8,421 nt of DNA from DATNBT01 sp964579765 (GTDB lineage Bacteria; Acidobacteriota; Vicinamibacteria; Vicinamibacterales; CAVVIG01): NCBI GenBank assembly GCA_964579765.1, contig CAZOIK010000411.1:1-8421 (forward strand), given 5' to 3'. The position numbers and the translations under genes were made by a program. This document shows positions 1 through 5,949 of this stretch, piece by piece. Under the pieces are notes generated by a model. The model did no database searches and had not been told where the DNA came from. It worked only from the letters and a program-made list of their open reading frames with translations. Each line of letters starts with the position of its first letter. Within the stretch, counting starts at the first letter, position 1.

Positions 1-120
1 GCGCGAATGGCAGGGGGGACAGCGCCGGACGTGATCGTCCACGCGCAGCCGCGCGGCGGCGTCGAGATCGCCGTCCACGTACGGCGTGATGAGCGGATCG
101 AGGGATTGACAGTCAGACAT
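1..120 (-). CDS. Anti-sigma factor with N-terminal zinc finger (partial, runs off left edge)
   Basis: Only the first 40 codons are in the window. The frame opens with ATG at 120-118 and stays open to base 1. The peptide has Cys4 and then His30-x3-Cys34-x2-Cys37, the zinc-binding pattern of ZAS/zf-HC2 anti-sigma factors. These proteins hold an ECF sigma factor inactive, usually at the membrane, until a signal releases it. The ATG overlaps the end of the upstream sigma gene by 8 bases (113-120), so the two are almost certainly one transcript with coupled translation, and this protein is the likely regulator of that sigma factor. Any membrane segment or sensor domain lies outside the window, so the signal cannot be judged. 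The zinc motif is seen directly; the partner is inferred from the overlap. Confidence 0.85.
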   Translation of the reverse strand, partial: MSDCQSLDPLITPYVDGDLDAAARLRVDDHVRRCPPCHSR

Positions 121-652
121 GGACGGGCCTCACCTGGTGAAGGCGATCGAACAGCAGCCGGCGGCCGCGCGAGATGCGCGACATGACCGTGCCGACGGGC
201 ACCTGAAGCATGGCGGCGATTTCGGCATACGAAAACTCTTCCACGTCGCGTAACCAGACCGCCTCGCGGAACGCGGGCGGGAGCGCGTCGATGGCCGCCT
301 GCAGATCCGGCGCGAGCGTGTCGCGGAGCAGGATTGTTTCCGGAGTGTCGGCGGCGGCCGCCGCGCGTCCGGCAGCGCGCTCGTCGAACTGGTCCACCAC
401 GTCGCTGTCCACGGTGACGTGATCGCGCGAGCGATCGCGGGCGCGGTTGCGCGCCGTGTTGTGGAGGATGGTGAACAGCCATGCGCGCAGGTTGGTGCCG
501 GGCGTGAACTGGCCGGCGGCGCGGAACGCCTTCAGGTAGGTTTCCTGGACGAGATCCTCCGCGTCGGCGGGCCGGTGCGTCAGGCGCAGCGCCGTGCGAT
601 ACAGGCTGTCGAGCAGCGCGAGCGCGTCGGCCTCGAAGTCTGGCGGCGTCAC
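113..652 (-). CDS. ECF-family RNA polymerase sigma factor (sigma-70 family)
   Basis: This 179-residue protein has the usual ECF length. Region 2 spans about residues 16-75 and includes the stretch DAEDLVQETYLKAFR (30-44), typical of the core-binding and -10-melting helices. Region 4 spans about residues 117-170, with an LPPAFREAVWLRDVEEFSY segment followed by a helix-turn-helix ending VGTVMSRISRGR, which reads the -35 element. It directs RNA polymerase to a dedicated promoter set. The start is GTG at 652-650. A GGGAGGG lies 12 bases upstream, which is far for a ribosome binding site, and no ATG is available nearby. The stop overlaps the anti-sigma start downstream. The neighbour on the other side is transcribed divergently. 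The exact ECF group and target genes cannot be told from sequence alone. Confidence 0.95.
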   Translation of the reverse strand: MTPPDFEADALALLDSLYRTALRLTHRPADAEDLVQETYLKAFRAAGQFTPGTNLRAWLFTILHNTARNRARDRSRDHVTVDSDVVDQFDERAAGRAAAAADTPETILLRDTLAPDLQAAIDALPPAFREAVWLRDVEEFSYAEIAAMLQVPVGTVMSRISRGRRLLFDRLHQVRPVHV

Positions 653-658
653 AAGCGG

Positions 659-688
659 GTAAACCCTCCCGGCGCTCCTATTATTCCC
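659..688 (-). promoter_or_regulatory. Possible ECF-type promoter of the sigma gene
   Basis: Read on the minus strand, GGGAATAA (688-681) is followed after a 17-base spacer by GTTTAC (664-659). GGAA-type -35 boxes with about 16-17 base spacing are typical of ECF promoters, and such sigma genes often transcribe themselves. The -10-like box ends only six bases before the GTG start, so transcription from it would give a leaderless or nearly leaderless mRNA. This is pattern matching without a consensus for this sigma group. Confidence 0.35.
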
Positions 689-689
689 G

Positions 690-722
690 CCTTCGCCGCT
701 CCGCGGCTACGGCGAGACAGGC
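690..722. repeat. Intergenic palindromic repeat
   Basis: A hairpin-forming segment with arms TCGCCG (693-698) and CGGCGA (710-715) around an inner CCGCGG. It lies between the divergent sigma and outer-membrane protein genes. Similar segments, as I recall, are scattered between genes in acidobacterial genomes. No role is visible. Confidence 0.4.
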
Positions 723-738
723 CCCGCGTTGGCGTCGT

Positions 739-785
739 GTCGTGCAGGCCTTCAGCCTGCCGGCGGACCTGAAGGTCCGCACGAC
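739..785. repeat. Composite REP-like palindrome with CTGAAGG core
   Basis: The outer arms GTCGTGC (739-745) and GCACGAC (779-785) enclose two hairpins: GCAGGC-cttca-GCCTGC and GCGGACC-tgaa-GGTCCGC. The same CTGAAGG-centred design recurs at 4683-4700, 5858-5937 and 7517-7536, always outside genes. Open frames crossing it in both directions are by-products of the palindrome. It is likely a non-coding dispersed repeat of the REP type. Confidence 0.65.
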
Positions 786-895
786 AAGGCGACGCCGCGG
801 AGGCGTGTACCCTCGTGGCGTCAGGCCCGCGGTGCCATTGGACCGGAGGGAGGACAGCGCGCGCGGGCGGCGGGCGCAACTCGTCGGATCGGCGT

Positions 896-925
896 TTGCA
901 GGCCGTCTCACGACACAGGTAAGAT
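896..925 (+). promoter_or_regulatory. Possible sigma-70 promoter of the outer-membrane protease gene
   Basis: TTGCAG (896-901) and TAAGAT (920-925) are separated by 18 bases, a plausible housekeeping -35/-10 pair. The predicted transcript would start near 932 and have a leader of about 30 bases. A GAGGG ribosome binding site (949-953) lies 8 bases before the ATG at 962. Confidence 0.45.
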
Positions 926-961
926 TCGCTTTTCTCGACTTTGTCTCTGAGGGACCTGCCT

Positions 962-3900
962 ATGCGTCCGCGCGTGCCGTCGGTTGTCGCCGTGCTTGTC
1001 GCCGTCCTGGTGGCCACGTGGTCGGCGGAAGCCGCCGCGCAGACGCCGTTCGTGCCCTACTACGGCAAAAACCAGATCCACTACGACAAGTTCGAGTGGC
1101 ACATCTACACGACCGATCACTTCGACATCTTTTACTACCCGGAGCTGCAGCAGCACCTCGAACGCGTCGCCGGCTACGCCGAAAGCGCCTATCAGCAGAT
1201 CAGCGCGGATCTCAAACACGATCTCTCGACCAAGGTGCAGTTGATCCTGTTCAAGACGCACAGCGAGTTCGAACAGGAGAACGTCGATCCGACCGCGGCG
1301 CAGGAGGCCGTCGGCGCCTTCGCCGAGCCGACGCAGCACCGGATGGTGATGCCGATCGACGCGCCGCCCGACCAGCTGTACGGGCTCATCGTGCATGAGC
1401 TCACGCACCAGTTCGAATTCGACATCATCCCGCAGGGCCTGGTGCGGCGGAACGTCCCGCTGTGGGTGAACGAAGGCCTCTCCGAGTACGAGCGCGGACA
1501 GTGGACGCCGTTCGACCTGATGATGGTGCGCGACGCGGCGATCTCGGACATCGTCCCGAAGATGACGGAGACCGAGGCGTACGGCAACGCCGGCAACGCG
1601 CGCTTTGTGCCGTACAACCTCGGACACGCCGTGTTCGAGTTCATCGAGGCGAAGTTCGGCAAGGAAGGCGTGCGGCAGTTCATCTTCTCGCTGCGCAAGT
1701 CGGTCATCGGCGGCGGCGAGGACGCGTACGAAGAATCGCTGAAGATGAAGAAGGACGAGTTCGACCAGGCCTTCGAGCGCTATCTCAAGGATCGCTTCAA
1801 GCCGTTCCGCGACAAGGAGCGCCCGGCCGACTACGGCCGCGACCTCGCGCCGGACAAGGAGAAGACGAAGTTCGCGGAGGCGATCTCCATTGCCGCGTCG
1901 CCCTCCGGCGATCTGATCGCGATGATGACCGTCAACCGCAAGGACGGCGAGCTCGACGTCGTGCTCGTCTCGAGCAAGGACGGGTCGGTCGTCCGCGATC
2001 TGACGTCGGGCTTCGACAAGGACATGGGCTTCGACCACATCATCGAGAACGGCGAGCGGCCGGAGATGCCGTGGATGTCGTGGTCGCCGCGCGGCGATCG
2101 CCTCGCCTACTTCGTCCGCACCAACAAGGAGCGCACGCTCATCGTCCAGAACGTGCTGACGAAGAAGATCGAGAAGCGCATCGACATGAAGAGCGTGGAC
2201 GAGCCCGAGTCGCCCAATTTCTCGCCCGACGGCGACACGGTGGCGTTCAGCGCGCTGCGCAACGCCGTCGGCGACATCTACACGGTCAACCTCGAGACGG
2301 ACGCGGTCACCAACCTGACCAACGACAACTTCGCCGACTTCGCGCCGACCTACTCGCCCGACGGCAAGTACCTGATCTACAACGCGCGCGTGAGCGGCAA
2401 CCAGAAGCTGTTCCGCTTCGATCTCGACACGAAGAAGAAGACGCAGATCACGTTCGGCACGGTGGACGAGACCGACGCGAAGTTCATCGACGACCACACG
2501 ATCGTCTTCTCGTCCACGGCGACCGATCCCAACGTGCCGCTCGAGCCCGACGTCGCGAGGAACGGCAACATCTACAACATCTGGACGCTCGACATGAAGA
2601 CGGGCGAGATGCGCCAGTACACGGACGCGGTCGGCGGCAACTGGTCGCCCGTCGTGCTGAACGAGGGCCAGACGAGCCGCATCGCGTTCGTCAGCTACTA
2701 CAAGGGCGACTACACGCTGCACACGCTCGAGCGCAAGGAGCCGCTGCACACGGCGATGGTGTCGGACTTCGGCGCGCCGGGCGCCATCATCGACTTCCAG
2801 GCGCCGCTGCAGCACACGCTCGTGCCCGACAACATGCGGAAGAAGAAGACCTTCGAGAAGATGTTCCTCGAGGGGCGCCCGCCGGTCAGCGTCGGCGTCA
2901 TGAGCAGCGGCGACATCTACGGCGGCACGGCCGTCACCTTCGGCGACGTGCTCGGCGACAAGCAGATCAACTTCACGGCGGCGTCCATCGCGACGTACCG
3001 CACGTTCGCGCTGTCGTACCTCAGCATCGGCCAGCGGTTCCAGTACGCCCTGCAGGGCTACTCGCAGACGCTCTTCTACTACGGCCAGCTCGGCGGCCTG
3101 TTCTACGACCCGACGTACGCGCCGTTCATCTCGCGCGACCAGGCGCAGTCCACGCAGACGGTGCAGGGCGGGTCGGCCATCGGCATCTACCCGCTCGACC
3201 GCTACCACCGCGTGGAGCTCTCGGCCGGCTTCATGAACATCAACCAGTCGTTCAACGACCAATCGCTGCAGCAGTACTCGAACGCGTACCAGCTCGCGAC
3301 GACCGGCCAGTCGCTCGTGACGAGCGGCAACATGATGCCGCTCAGCGTCGCCTTCGTGCGCGAGACGACGATCTTCCGCGACTACGGTCCGCTCGCCGGC
3401 AGCACCGCGCGCGTCTCGTACGAGTTCGCGCCGAGTTTCGGCGGCCTGCTCTCGCGGCACGAGATCGACGCCGAAGCCCGCCACTATCTCCGCATCGGAT
3501 CGAACGGCGTGCTGGCGACGCGCATCCACGCATTCCGCAGCGCCGGCGACTTCCCCGGCTTCCTCTACTTCGGCGGCAACAACGACCTGCGCGGCTACGA
3601 CTACCTGCAGTTCGTCGGCCAGAACGTCGTCTACGCCAACGCGGAGCTGCGCTTCCCGATCATCGAAGCGGCGCTCACGCCGATTGGCGTCATCGGCGGC
3701 ATCCGCGGCGTGTTCTTCGCGGGTGCCGGCGGCGCGTGGTTCAGCGACCAGCAGGCGCAGACGCCCTGCAGCGGCGAGACGCAGGGCTTCCGGTTCATGA
3801 ACACGAACACGGAGAACTGCCAGGTCATCACCGGCTACAAGACCGACGCGCTCGGCAACCCCATCATCAACACCGATCCGGTCAGTGGCCTGCAGACTCC

Positions 3901-4156
3901 CGTGCCCACGTACGGCACGCAGCAGGTGTCCGGATTCCGCCTGCAGGACGGCCGCGCGTCGTACGGCATGGGCCTCGAGACCTTCCTGTTCGGCTTCCCG
4001 ATCCACTTCGACTGGGCGTGGCGCACGCTCTTCAACAAGCAGTGGGAGAACGTCGTCTTCGCGTGCAGCAGCACGACGGCGAGCGGCCAGTGCGTCAACG
4101 GCGCGGACGACTTCCGCAAGCCGCAGTTCTCGGTCTGGATCGGGTACGACTTCTAA
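962..4156 (+). CDS. Secreted gluzincin-type peptidase / TolB-like propeller / outer-membrane beta-barrel fusion protein
   Basis: This 1064-residue protein has three parts. A signal peptide covers residues 1-26 (hydrophobic core, AAA-Q cleavage context). A peptidase-MA-like metalloprotease domain (about 40-290) has HELTH at 145-149 and NEGLSEY at 170-176, giving zinc ligands His145, His149 and Glu171 and catalytic Glu146. A TolB/PD40 beta-propeller (about 300-600) has blade motifs SPSGD (313), SPRGD (375), SPDGD (421) and SPDGK (465). The C-terminal part (about 640-1064) is rich in aromatic beta strands, carries the LRGY motif (Arg877) that resembles the conserved loop of Omp85/BamA-type barrels, and ends in Phe. 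It should sit in the outer membrane; which face the protease occupies is not evident. The substrate is unknown. ATG 962 is chosen over in-frame TTG 941 because GAGGG (949-953) precedes it at good spacing and the signal peptide begins there. Confidence 0.9.
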   Translation: MRPRVPSVVAVLVAVLVATWSAEAAAQTPFVPYYGKNQIHYDKFEWHIYTTDHFDIFYYPELQQHLERVAGYAESAYQQISADLKHDLSTKVQLILFKTHSEFEQENVDPTAAQEAVGAFAEPTQHRMVMPIDAPPDQLYGLIVHELTHQFEFDIIPQGLVRRNVPLWVNEGLSEYERGQWTPFDLMMVRDAAISDIVPKMTETEAYGNAGNARFVPYNLGHAVFEFIEAKFGKEGVRQFIFSLRKSVIGGGEDAYEESLKMKKDEFDQAFERYLKDRFKPFRDKERPADYGRDLAPDKEKTKFAEAISIAASPSGDLIAMMTVNRKDGELDVVLVSSKDGSVVRDLTSGFDKDMGFDHIIENGERPEMPWMSWSPRGDRLAYFVRTNKERTLIVQNVLTKKIEKRIDMKSVDEPESPNFSPDGDTVAFSALRNAVGDIYTVNLETDAVTNLTNDNFADFAPTYSPDGKYLIYNARVSGNQKLFRFDLDTKKKTQITFGTVDETDAKFIDDHTIVFSSTATDPNVPLEPDVARNGNIYNIWTLDMKTGEMRQYTDAVGGNWSPVVLNEGQTSRIAFVSYYKGDYTLHTLERKEPLHTAMVSDFGAPGAIIDFQAPLQHTLVPDNMRKKKTFEKMFLEGRPPVSVGVMSSGDIYGGTAVTFGDVLGDKQINFTAASIATYRTFALSYLSIGQRFQYALQGYSQTLFYYGQLGGLFYDPTYAPFISRDQAQSTQTVQGGSAIGIYPLDRYHRVELSAGFMNINQSFNDQSLQQYSNAYQLATTGQSLVTSGNMMPLSVAFVRETTIFRDYGPLAGSTARVSYEFAPSFGGLLSRHEIDAEARHYLRIGSNGVLATRIHAFRSAGDFPGFLYFGGNNDLRGYDYLQFVGQNVVYANAELRFPIIEAALTPIGVIGGIRGVFFAGAGGAWFSDQQAQTPCSGETQGFRFMNTNTENCQVITGYKTDALGNPIINTDPVSGLQTPVPTYGTQQVSGFRLQDGRASYGMGLETFLFGFPIHFDWAWRTLFNKQWENVVFACSSTTASGQCVNGADDFRKPQFSVWIGYDF

Positions 4157-4157
4157 A

Positions 4158-4203
4158 CACGAAGGGCACGAAGGGCTTCTCACGGCACGAAGGAGCACGA
4201 GGA
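4158..4203 (+). repeat. Short direct-repeat cluster, CACGAAGG units
   Basis: CACGAAGG occurs at 4158-4165, 4167-4174 and 4186-4193, and a degenerate CACGAGG at 4196-4202. The cluster begins one base after the stop of the outer-membrane protein gene and reaches the likely start of the thioesterase gene. Repeats of this kind are, as I recall, common between genes in several environmental phyla. Here the last units supply the AGGAG that looks like the downstream gene's ribosome binding site. Confidence 0.65.
4191..4195 (+). promoter_or_regulatory. Ribosome binding site AGGAG supporting a CTG start
   Basis: AGGAG at 4191-4195 lies 9 bases before CTG 4205, the codon at which the family's conserved N-terminus begins. 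No equally good site precedes ATG 4244. The motif is part of the CACGAAGG repeat cluster. Confidence 0.5.
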
Positions 4204-4204
4204 A

Positions 4205-4681
4205 CTGAGCGCCGGCAAGCGTGTTTCCGAATCGGCGACCGAGATGGTGCAGGTCGTGCTGCCGAACGACGCGAACCCGCTCGGGTTCATCCTCGGCGGG
4301 ACGGTGATGCATCTCATCGACATCGCCGGCGCCATCGCCGCCCTGCGGCACACGCGCCGCCAGGTCGTCACGGCGGCCGTGGACGGCCTGCAGTTCCTGC
4401 ATCCGATCAAAGTTGGCGACCTGATCATCCTCACGGCGCACGTCACCTGCGCGTTCACCACGTCGCTCGAGGTCGAGGTGGAGGTGTTCTCGGAGGAGAC
4501 CCTCACGGGCCGGCGTCAGCTCACCAGCCGCGCGTTCCTGACGTTCGTGACCGTGCCGACCAACGGTGTCCGCACGCCGGTGCCGGAGTTGATCGTCGAG
4601 ACCGACGACGAGCGCCGCGTGTGCGAAGAGGCCCGCGCCCGCCGCGCCGGGCGGCTCGCCGCTCGCTCTTCGTCGTCGTAG
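4205..4681 (+). CDS. Acyl-CoA thioesterase, hotdog fold (YciA/BACH-like)
   Basis: The product hydrolyses acyl-CoA to free acid and CoA in the cytoplasm. The family signature is clear: LPNDANPLG, then GGTVMHLIDIAGAIAA containing the expected catalytic Asp39, then GLQFLHPIKVGD. From CTG 4205 it has 158 residues; from ATG 4244 it would have 145. The longer form is preferred because the 13 codons before the ATG read SAGKRVSESATE, matching the family's usual K-x-V-x-E-S-x-x-E lead-in, and AGGAG (4191-4195) sits 9 bases before CTG. Between the upstream stop at 4156 and 4244 this frame contains no ATG, GTG or TTG. The gene begins 48 bases after the outer-membrane protein gene on the same strand and may share its transcript. 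The Ser/Arg-rich tail beyond about residue 145 is not family-like. Preferred acyl substrate is unknown. Confidence 0.88.
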   Translation: MSAGKRVSESATEMVQVVLPNDANPLGFILGGTVMHLIDIAGAIAALRHTRRQVVTAAVDGLQFLHPIKVGDLIILTAHVTCAFTTSLEVEVEVFSEETLTGRRQLTSRAFLTFVTVPTNGVRTPVPELIVETDDERRVCEEARARRAGRLAARSSSS

Positions 4682-4682
4682 T

Positions 4683-4700
4683 GCAGGCCTTCAGGCCTTC
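4683..4700. repeat. Degenerate CTGAAGG-core palindrome
   Basis: AGGCCT-tc-AGGCCT with flanking bases repeats the design of the palindromes at 739-785 and 5885-5902. It begins two bases after the thioesterase stop. The last two bases of the right arm no longer pair. It could act as a weak transcript end, but no T-run follows. Confidence 0.5.
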
Positions 4701-4710
4701 TTACCGGTGT

Positions 4711-4904
4711 CCGCGAGCCGTGGCATCGGTTCCTGCAAACTGAGAGTCGGCGTGGAAAAACGCGACGCCGACGACATCCCGTCTGCCATGGCCCTCGGGC
4801 CCAGGATTGGGCCTCTCGGGGAGGTAGTCGGCGTCGCGTTTTACGCGGTGTTCGAAGTCACGCCGACTTCAAACGTTTGCTGGAACCGATGCCCCGGCTC
4901 GCGG
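4711..4904. mobile_element. MITE-like element, 194 bases, nearly palindromic
   Basis: The ends form a 30-base inverted repeat: 4711-4740 against 4875-4904, 28 of 30 matching. Inside it, the pairing continues: the segment AAAACGCGACGCCGAC next to 4772 pairs with GTCGGCGTCGCGTTTT near 4828-4843, so the whole element could fold into one long, imperfect hairpin around a central loop (about 4773-4825). It has no coding capacity and no transposase. I see no clear target-site duplication in the flanks. A partial copy of its left arm recurs inverted at 5143-5187. This fits a non-autonomous miniature inverted-repeat element or a large REP-type unit; which transposase would move it is unknown. Confidence 0.65.
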
Positions 4905-4909
4905 CCTGA

Positions 4910-4918
4910 TGTTACGAT
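4910..4918 (+). promoter_or_regulatory. Possible extended -10 element before the HNH gene
   Basis: TGTTACGAT gives an extended -10 (TG-n-TACGAT) just outside the right end of the MITE-like element. No good -35 is visible; the element's right arm lies where one would be. A transcript would start near 4925, about ten bases before ATG 4935, which has no recognisable ribosome binding site. Confidence 0.3.
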
Positions 4919-4934
4919 CTCCACGCAGCTCAAC

Positions 4935-5225
4935 ATGTCTGACGTACCAACGCGAAGCAACATCCCGCTCCCAATGCAAAGAGCGATTCGACAGCGGTGC
5001 GGCTTCGGATGCGTCCTGTGTGGTTTTCCGCTGTACGAGTACCATCACATACGCGGATGGGCAAACGCGCACGTTCATGCTGAAAAAGAGATCACGCTTC
5101 TGTGTAATACGCACCATCGAGAAGCAACTTCTGGGCTGTTGAGTCGGCGTCGCGTTTTTCCACGCCGACTCTCAGCTTGCAGGAACCGTGGTCGTGCGCG
5201 CGGCAGCGCGCCAGCTCTTGGTTGA
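4935..5225 (+). pseudogene. HNH endonuclease, N-terminal fragment
   Basis: From ATG 4935 the first 69 residues form a compact HNH nuclease domain. Zinc-type pairs are Cys26-x2-Cys29 and Cys57-x2-His60, and the active-site histidines would be at 37/38 and 60/61. The stretch RQRCGFGCVLCGFPLYEYHHI is closely family-like. HNH domains bind a metal and cut DNA. From about codon 70 the frame runs into the inverted repeat at 5141-5187 and codes for a low-complexity Arg-rich tail up to TGA 5223-5225, so the natural C-terminus is lost. A continuation-like piece lies at 5188-5496 in another frame. The fragment could still make a small HNH protein, but disruption is the simpler reading. The residue usually Asn in the core may be Glu here, which could weaken activity; I am unsure of that alignment. 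Confidence 0.7.
5143..5187 (-). repeat. Inverted partial copy of the MITE-like element inside the HNH gene
   Basis: The reverse complement of 5143-5187 matches 4728-4772 at 44 of 45 bases. It also forms its own hairpin: GAGTCGGCGT (5141-5150) pairs perfectly with ACGCCGACTC (5162-5171). It begins right after the conserved end of the HNH domain and ends where the C-terminal fragment's open frame starts. With the copy at 4728-4772 it brackets the HNH coding piece as a pair of inverted repeats. Confidence 0.85.
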
Positions 5226-5496
5226 TATCCAATTTGAACCGCCGAACAGAGTGTGCATCAACCGCGCACGATTCCTCAAAAACGGCGTCGAAATCATCGT
5301 GTGGCCAGAGAGCGTGCTGGTAGTGAACAAACCCACTCTGTTTTCAGAATGCCACTGGAACGACGTCAATGTGGCGGTGAATATTGGCGACAAGATCGAG
5401 GGAGCGAGTGTCGGAATTCACATTCCCGAAGTGCCGCGCTACTTAGGCGATCGAACAGAGGCTATTCGCTGGGCGACGGAAGTCGATTGGACATAG
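5188..5496 (+). pseudogene. C-terminal fragment, probably of the same HNH-family gene
   Basis: An open frame of 102 residues runs from GTG 5188 to TAG 5494-5496. It starts at the very edge of the repeat, so the GTG is unlikely to be the original start. From residue 9 the sequence has normal protein character: a beta-rich pattern with LLVDIQFEPPNRV, KNGVEIIVWPES and a tail EVPRYLGDRTEAIRWA. It lies in a different frame from the HNH piece (5188 is frame 1, 4935 is frame 0). I recall C-terminal domains of this look in longer HNH proteins, and the adjacency supports one original gene whose middle was lost or replaced by the repeat. An independent small gene of unknown function remains possible. 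Confidence 0.5.
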
Positions 5497-5949
5497 GTCA
5501 ACGCCGGTCGAACTGTCACCTGCTGCCGTCAGAATGCCGCGCGCCCCACTGGTGCGGGAAGGCATGCACTGGAACTGTGCGCTCCTGCGCCGGCATCGCT
5601 CGCAAGCCGACCGTCAATCCTCGCCGGGCACGATCGCACTAACTGCGAGCCGCAGGTCCTCATCGCGGCGATTTCTGTGAGTTACGATCCGTGACGATCG
5701 GCCGAGCGACGTCGGTGCATGCCGAGGGCGGATGTCGCTCAAATCAGCAACTAATCGCCGCGGACGCGGAAGGGTACGGACCGGAGGCTCGCAGTTCCGG
5801 CGAGGATTGTCCGTGTCGGCGGCGAGCGAGGCCGGCGCAGGAGCGCGACAGAGCCGACCGCCTGAAGGCGGCCCCCACATCCGAGCAGGCCTCAAGGCCT
5901 GCGCTACATGGAAGCGCGGCGGCCCTGAAAGGACCGCTCTACGAATGCG
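5497..5949. other. Gene-poor stretch of about 450 bases
   Basis: I find no convincing gene here. Open frames on either strand lack family motifs and ribosome binding sites. A TACGAT (5683-5688) resembles a -10 box, but no gene follows it. The right third contains the palindrome cluster at 5858-5937. With the broken HNH gene to the left, the stretch looks like decayed accessory DNA. Confidence 0.5.
5858..5937. repeat. Cluster of three or four REP-like palindromes
   Basis: In order: CCGCCTGAAGGCGG (5858-5871), GCAGGCCTCAAGGCCTGC (5885-5902, perfect 8-base arms), GCGCT/AGCGC (about 5901-5917) and GCGGCCCT-ga-AAGGACCGC (5919-5937, imperfect). They lie 13 or more bases beyond the stop of the minus-strand protease gene, so they are in the 3' region of its transcript and could form its end or protect it from decay. 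They share the CTGAAGG core of the other intergenic repeats in the window. Confidence 0.7.

Noticed and set aside
649..1017. A minus-strand frame of 122 codons in the divergent promoter region
   Set aside because: It crosses both promoter regions and the palindromic repeats, whose translation gives repeat-like peptide; no ribosome binding site or family resemblance.
908..4441. A minus-strand open frame of over 1100 codons opposite the outer-membrane protease gene
   Set aside because: It is the antisense shadow of a GC-rich gene: Arg/Val/Asp/Ala-rich low-complexity composition, no motifs. The plus-strand frame has a signal peptide, protease motif, propeller and barrel.
1462..4743. A plus-strand open frame of over 1000 codons, offset from the outer-membrane protease frame
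   Set aside because: Extremely Arg-rich with no domains, and it runs through two real genes and an intergenic repeat; it is a frame shadow.
4805..4904. Target-site duplication around the MITE-like element
   Set aside because: The bases flanking 4711 and 4904 share no convincing direct repeat, so insertion boundaries cannot be proved this way.
4711..5187. CRISPR array or toxin-antitoxin unit as an explanation of the repeats
   Set aside because: Repeats are inverted and unequal in spacing, with no regular spacers and no second small gene pairing with the HNH fragment.
5718..5753. An 11-codon open frame after a TACGAT box
   Set aside because: No ribosome binding site and no leader-peptide feature or downstream gene to attenuate.
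5614..5895. A 93-codon minus-strand frame in the gene-poor stretch
   Set aside because: Its N-terminal part is translated palindrome, and I recognise no domain. The last 20 or so codons look slightly protein-like, but not enough to call a gene remnant.
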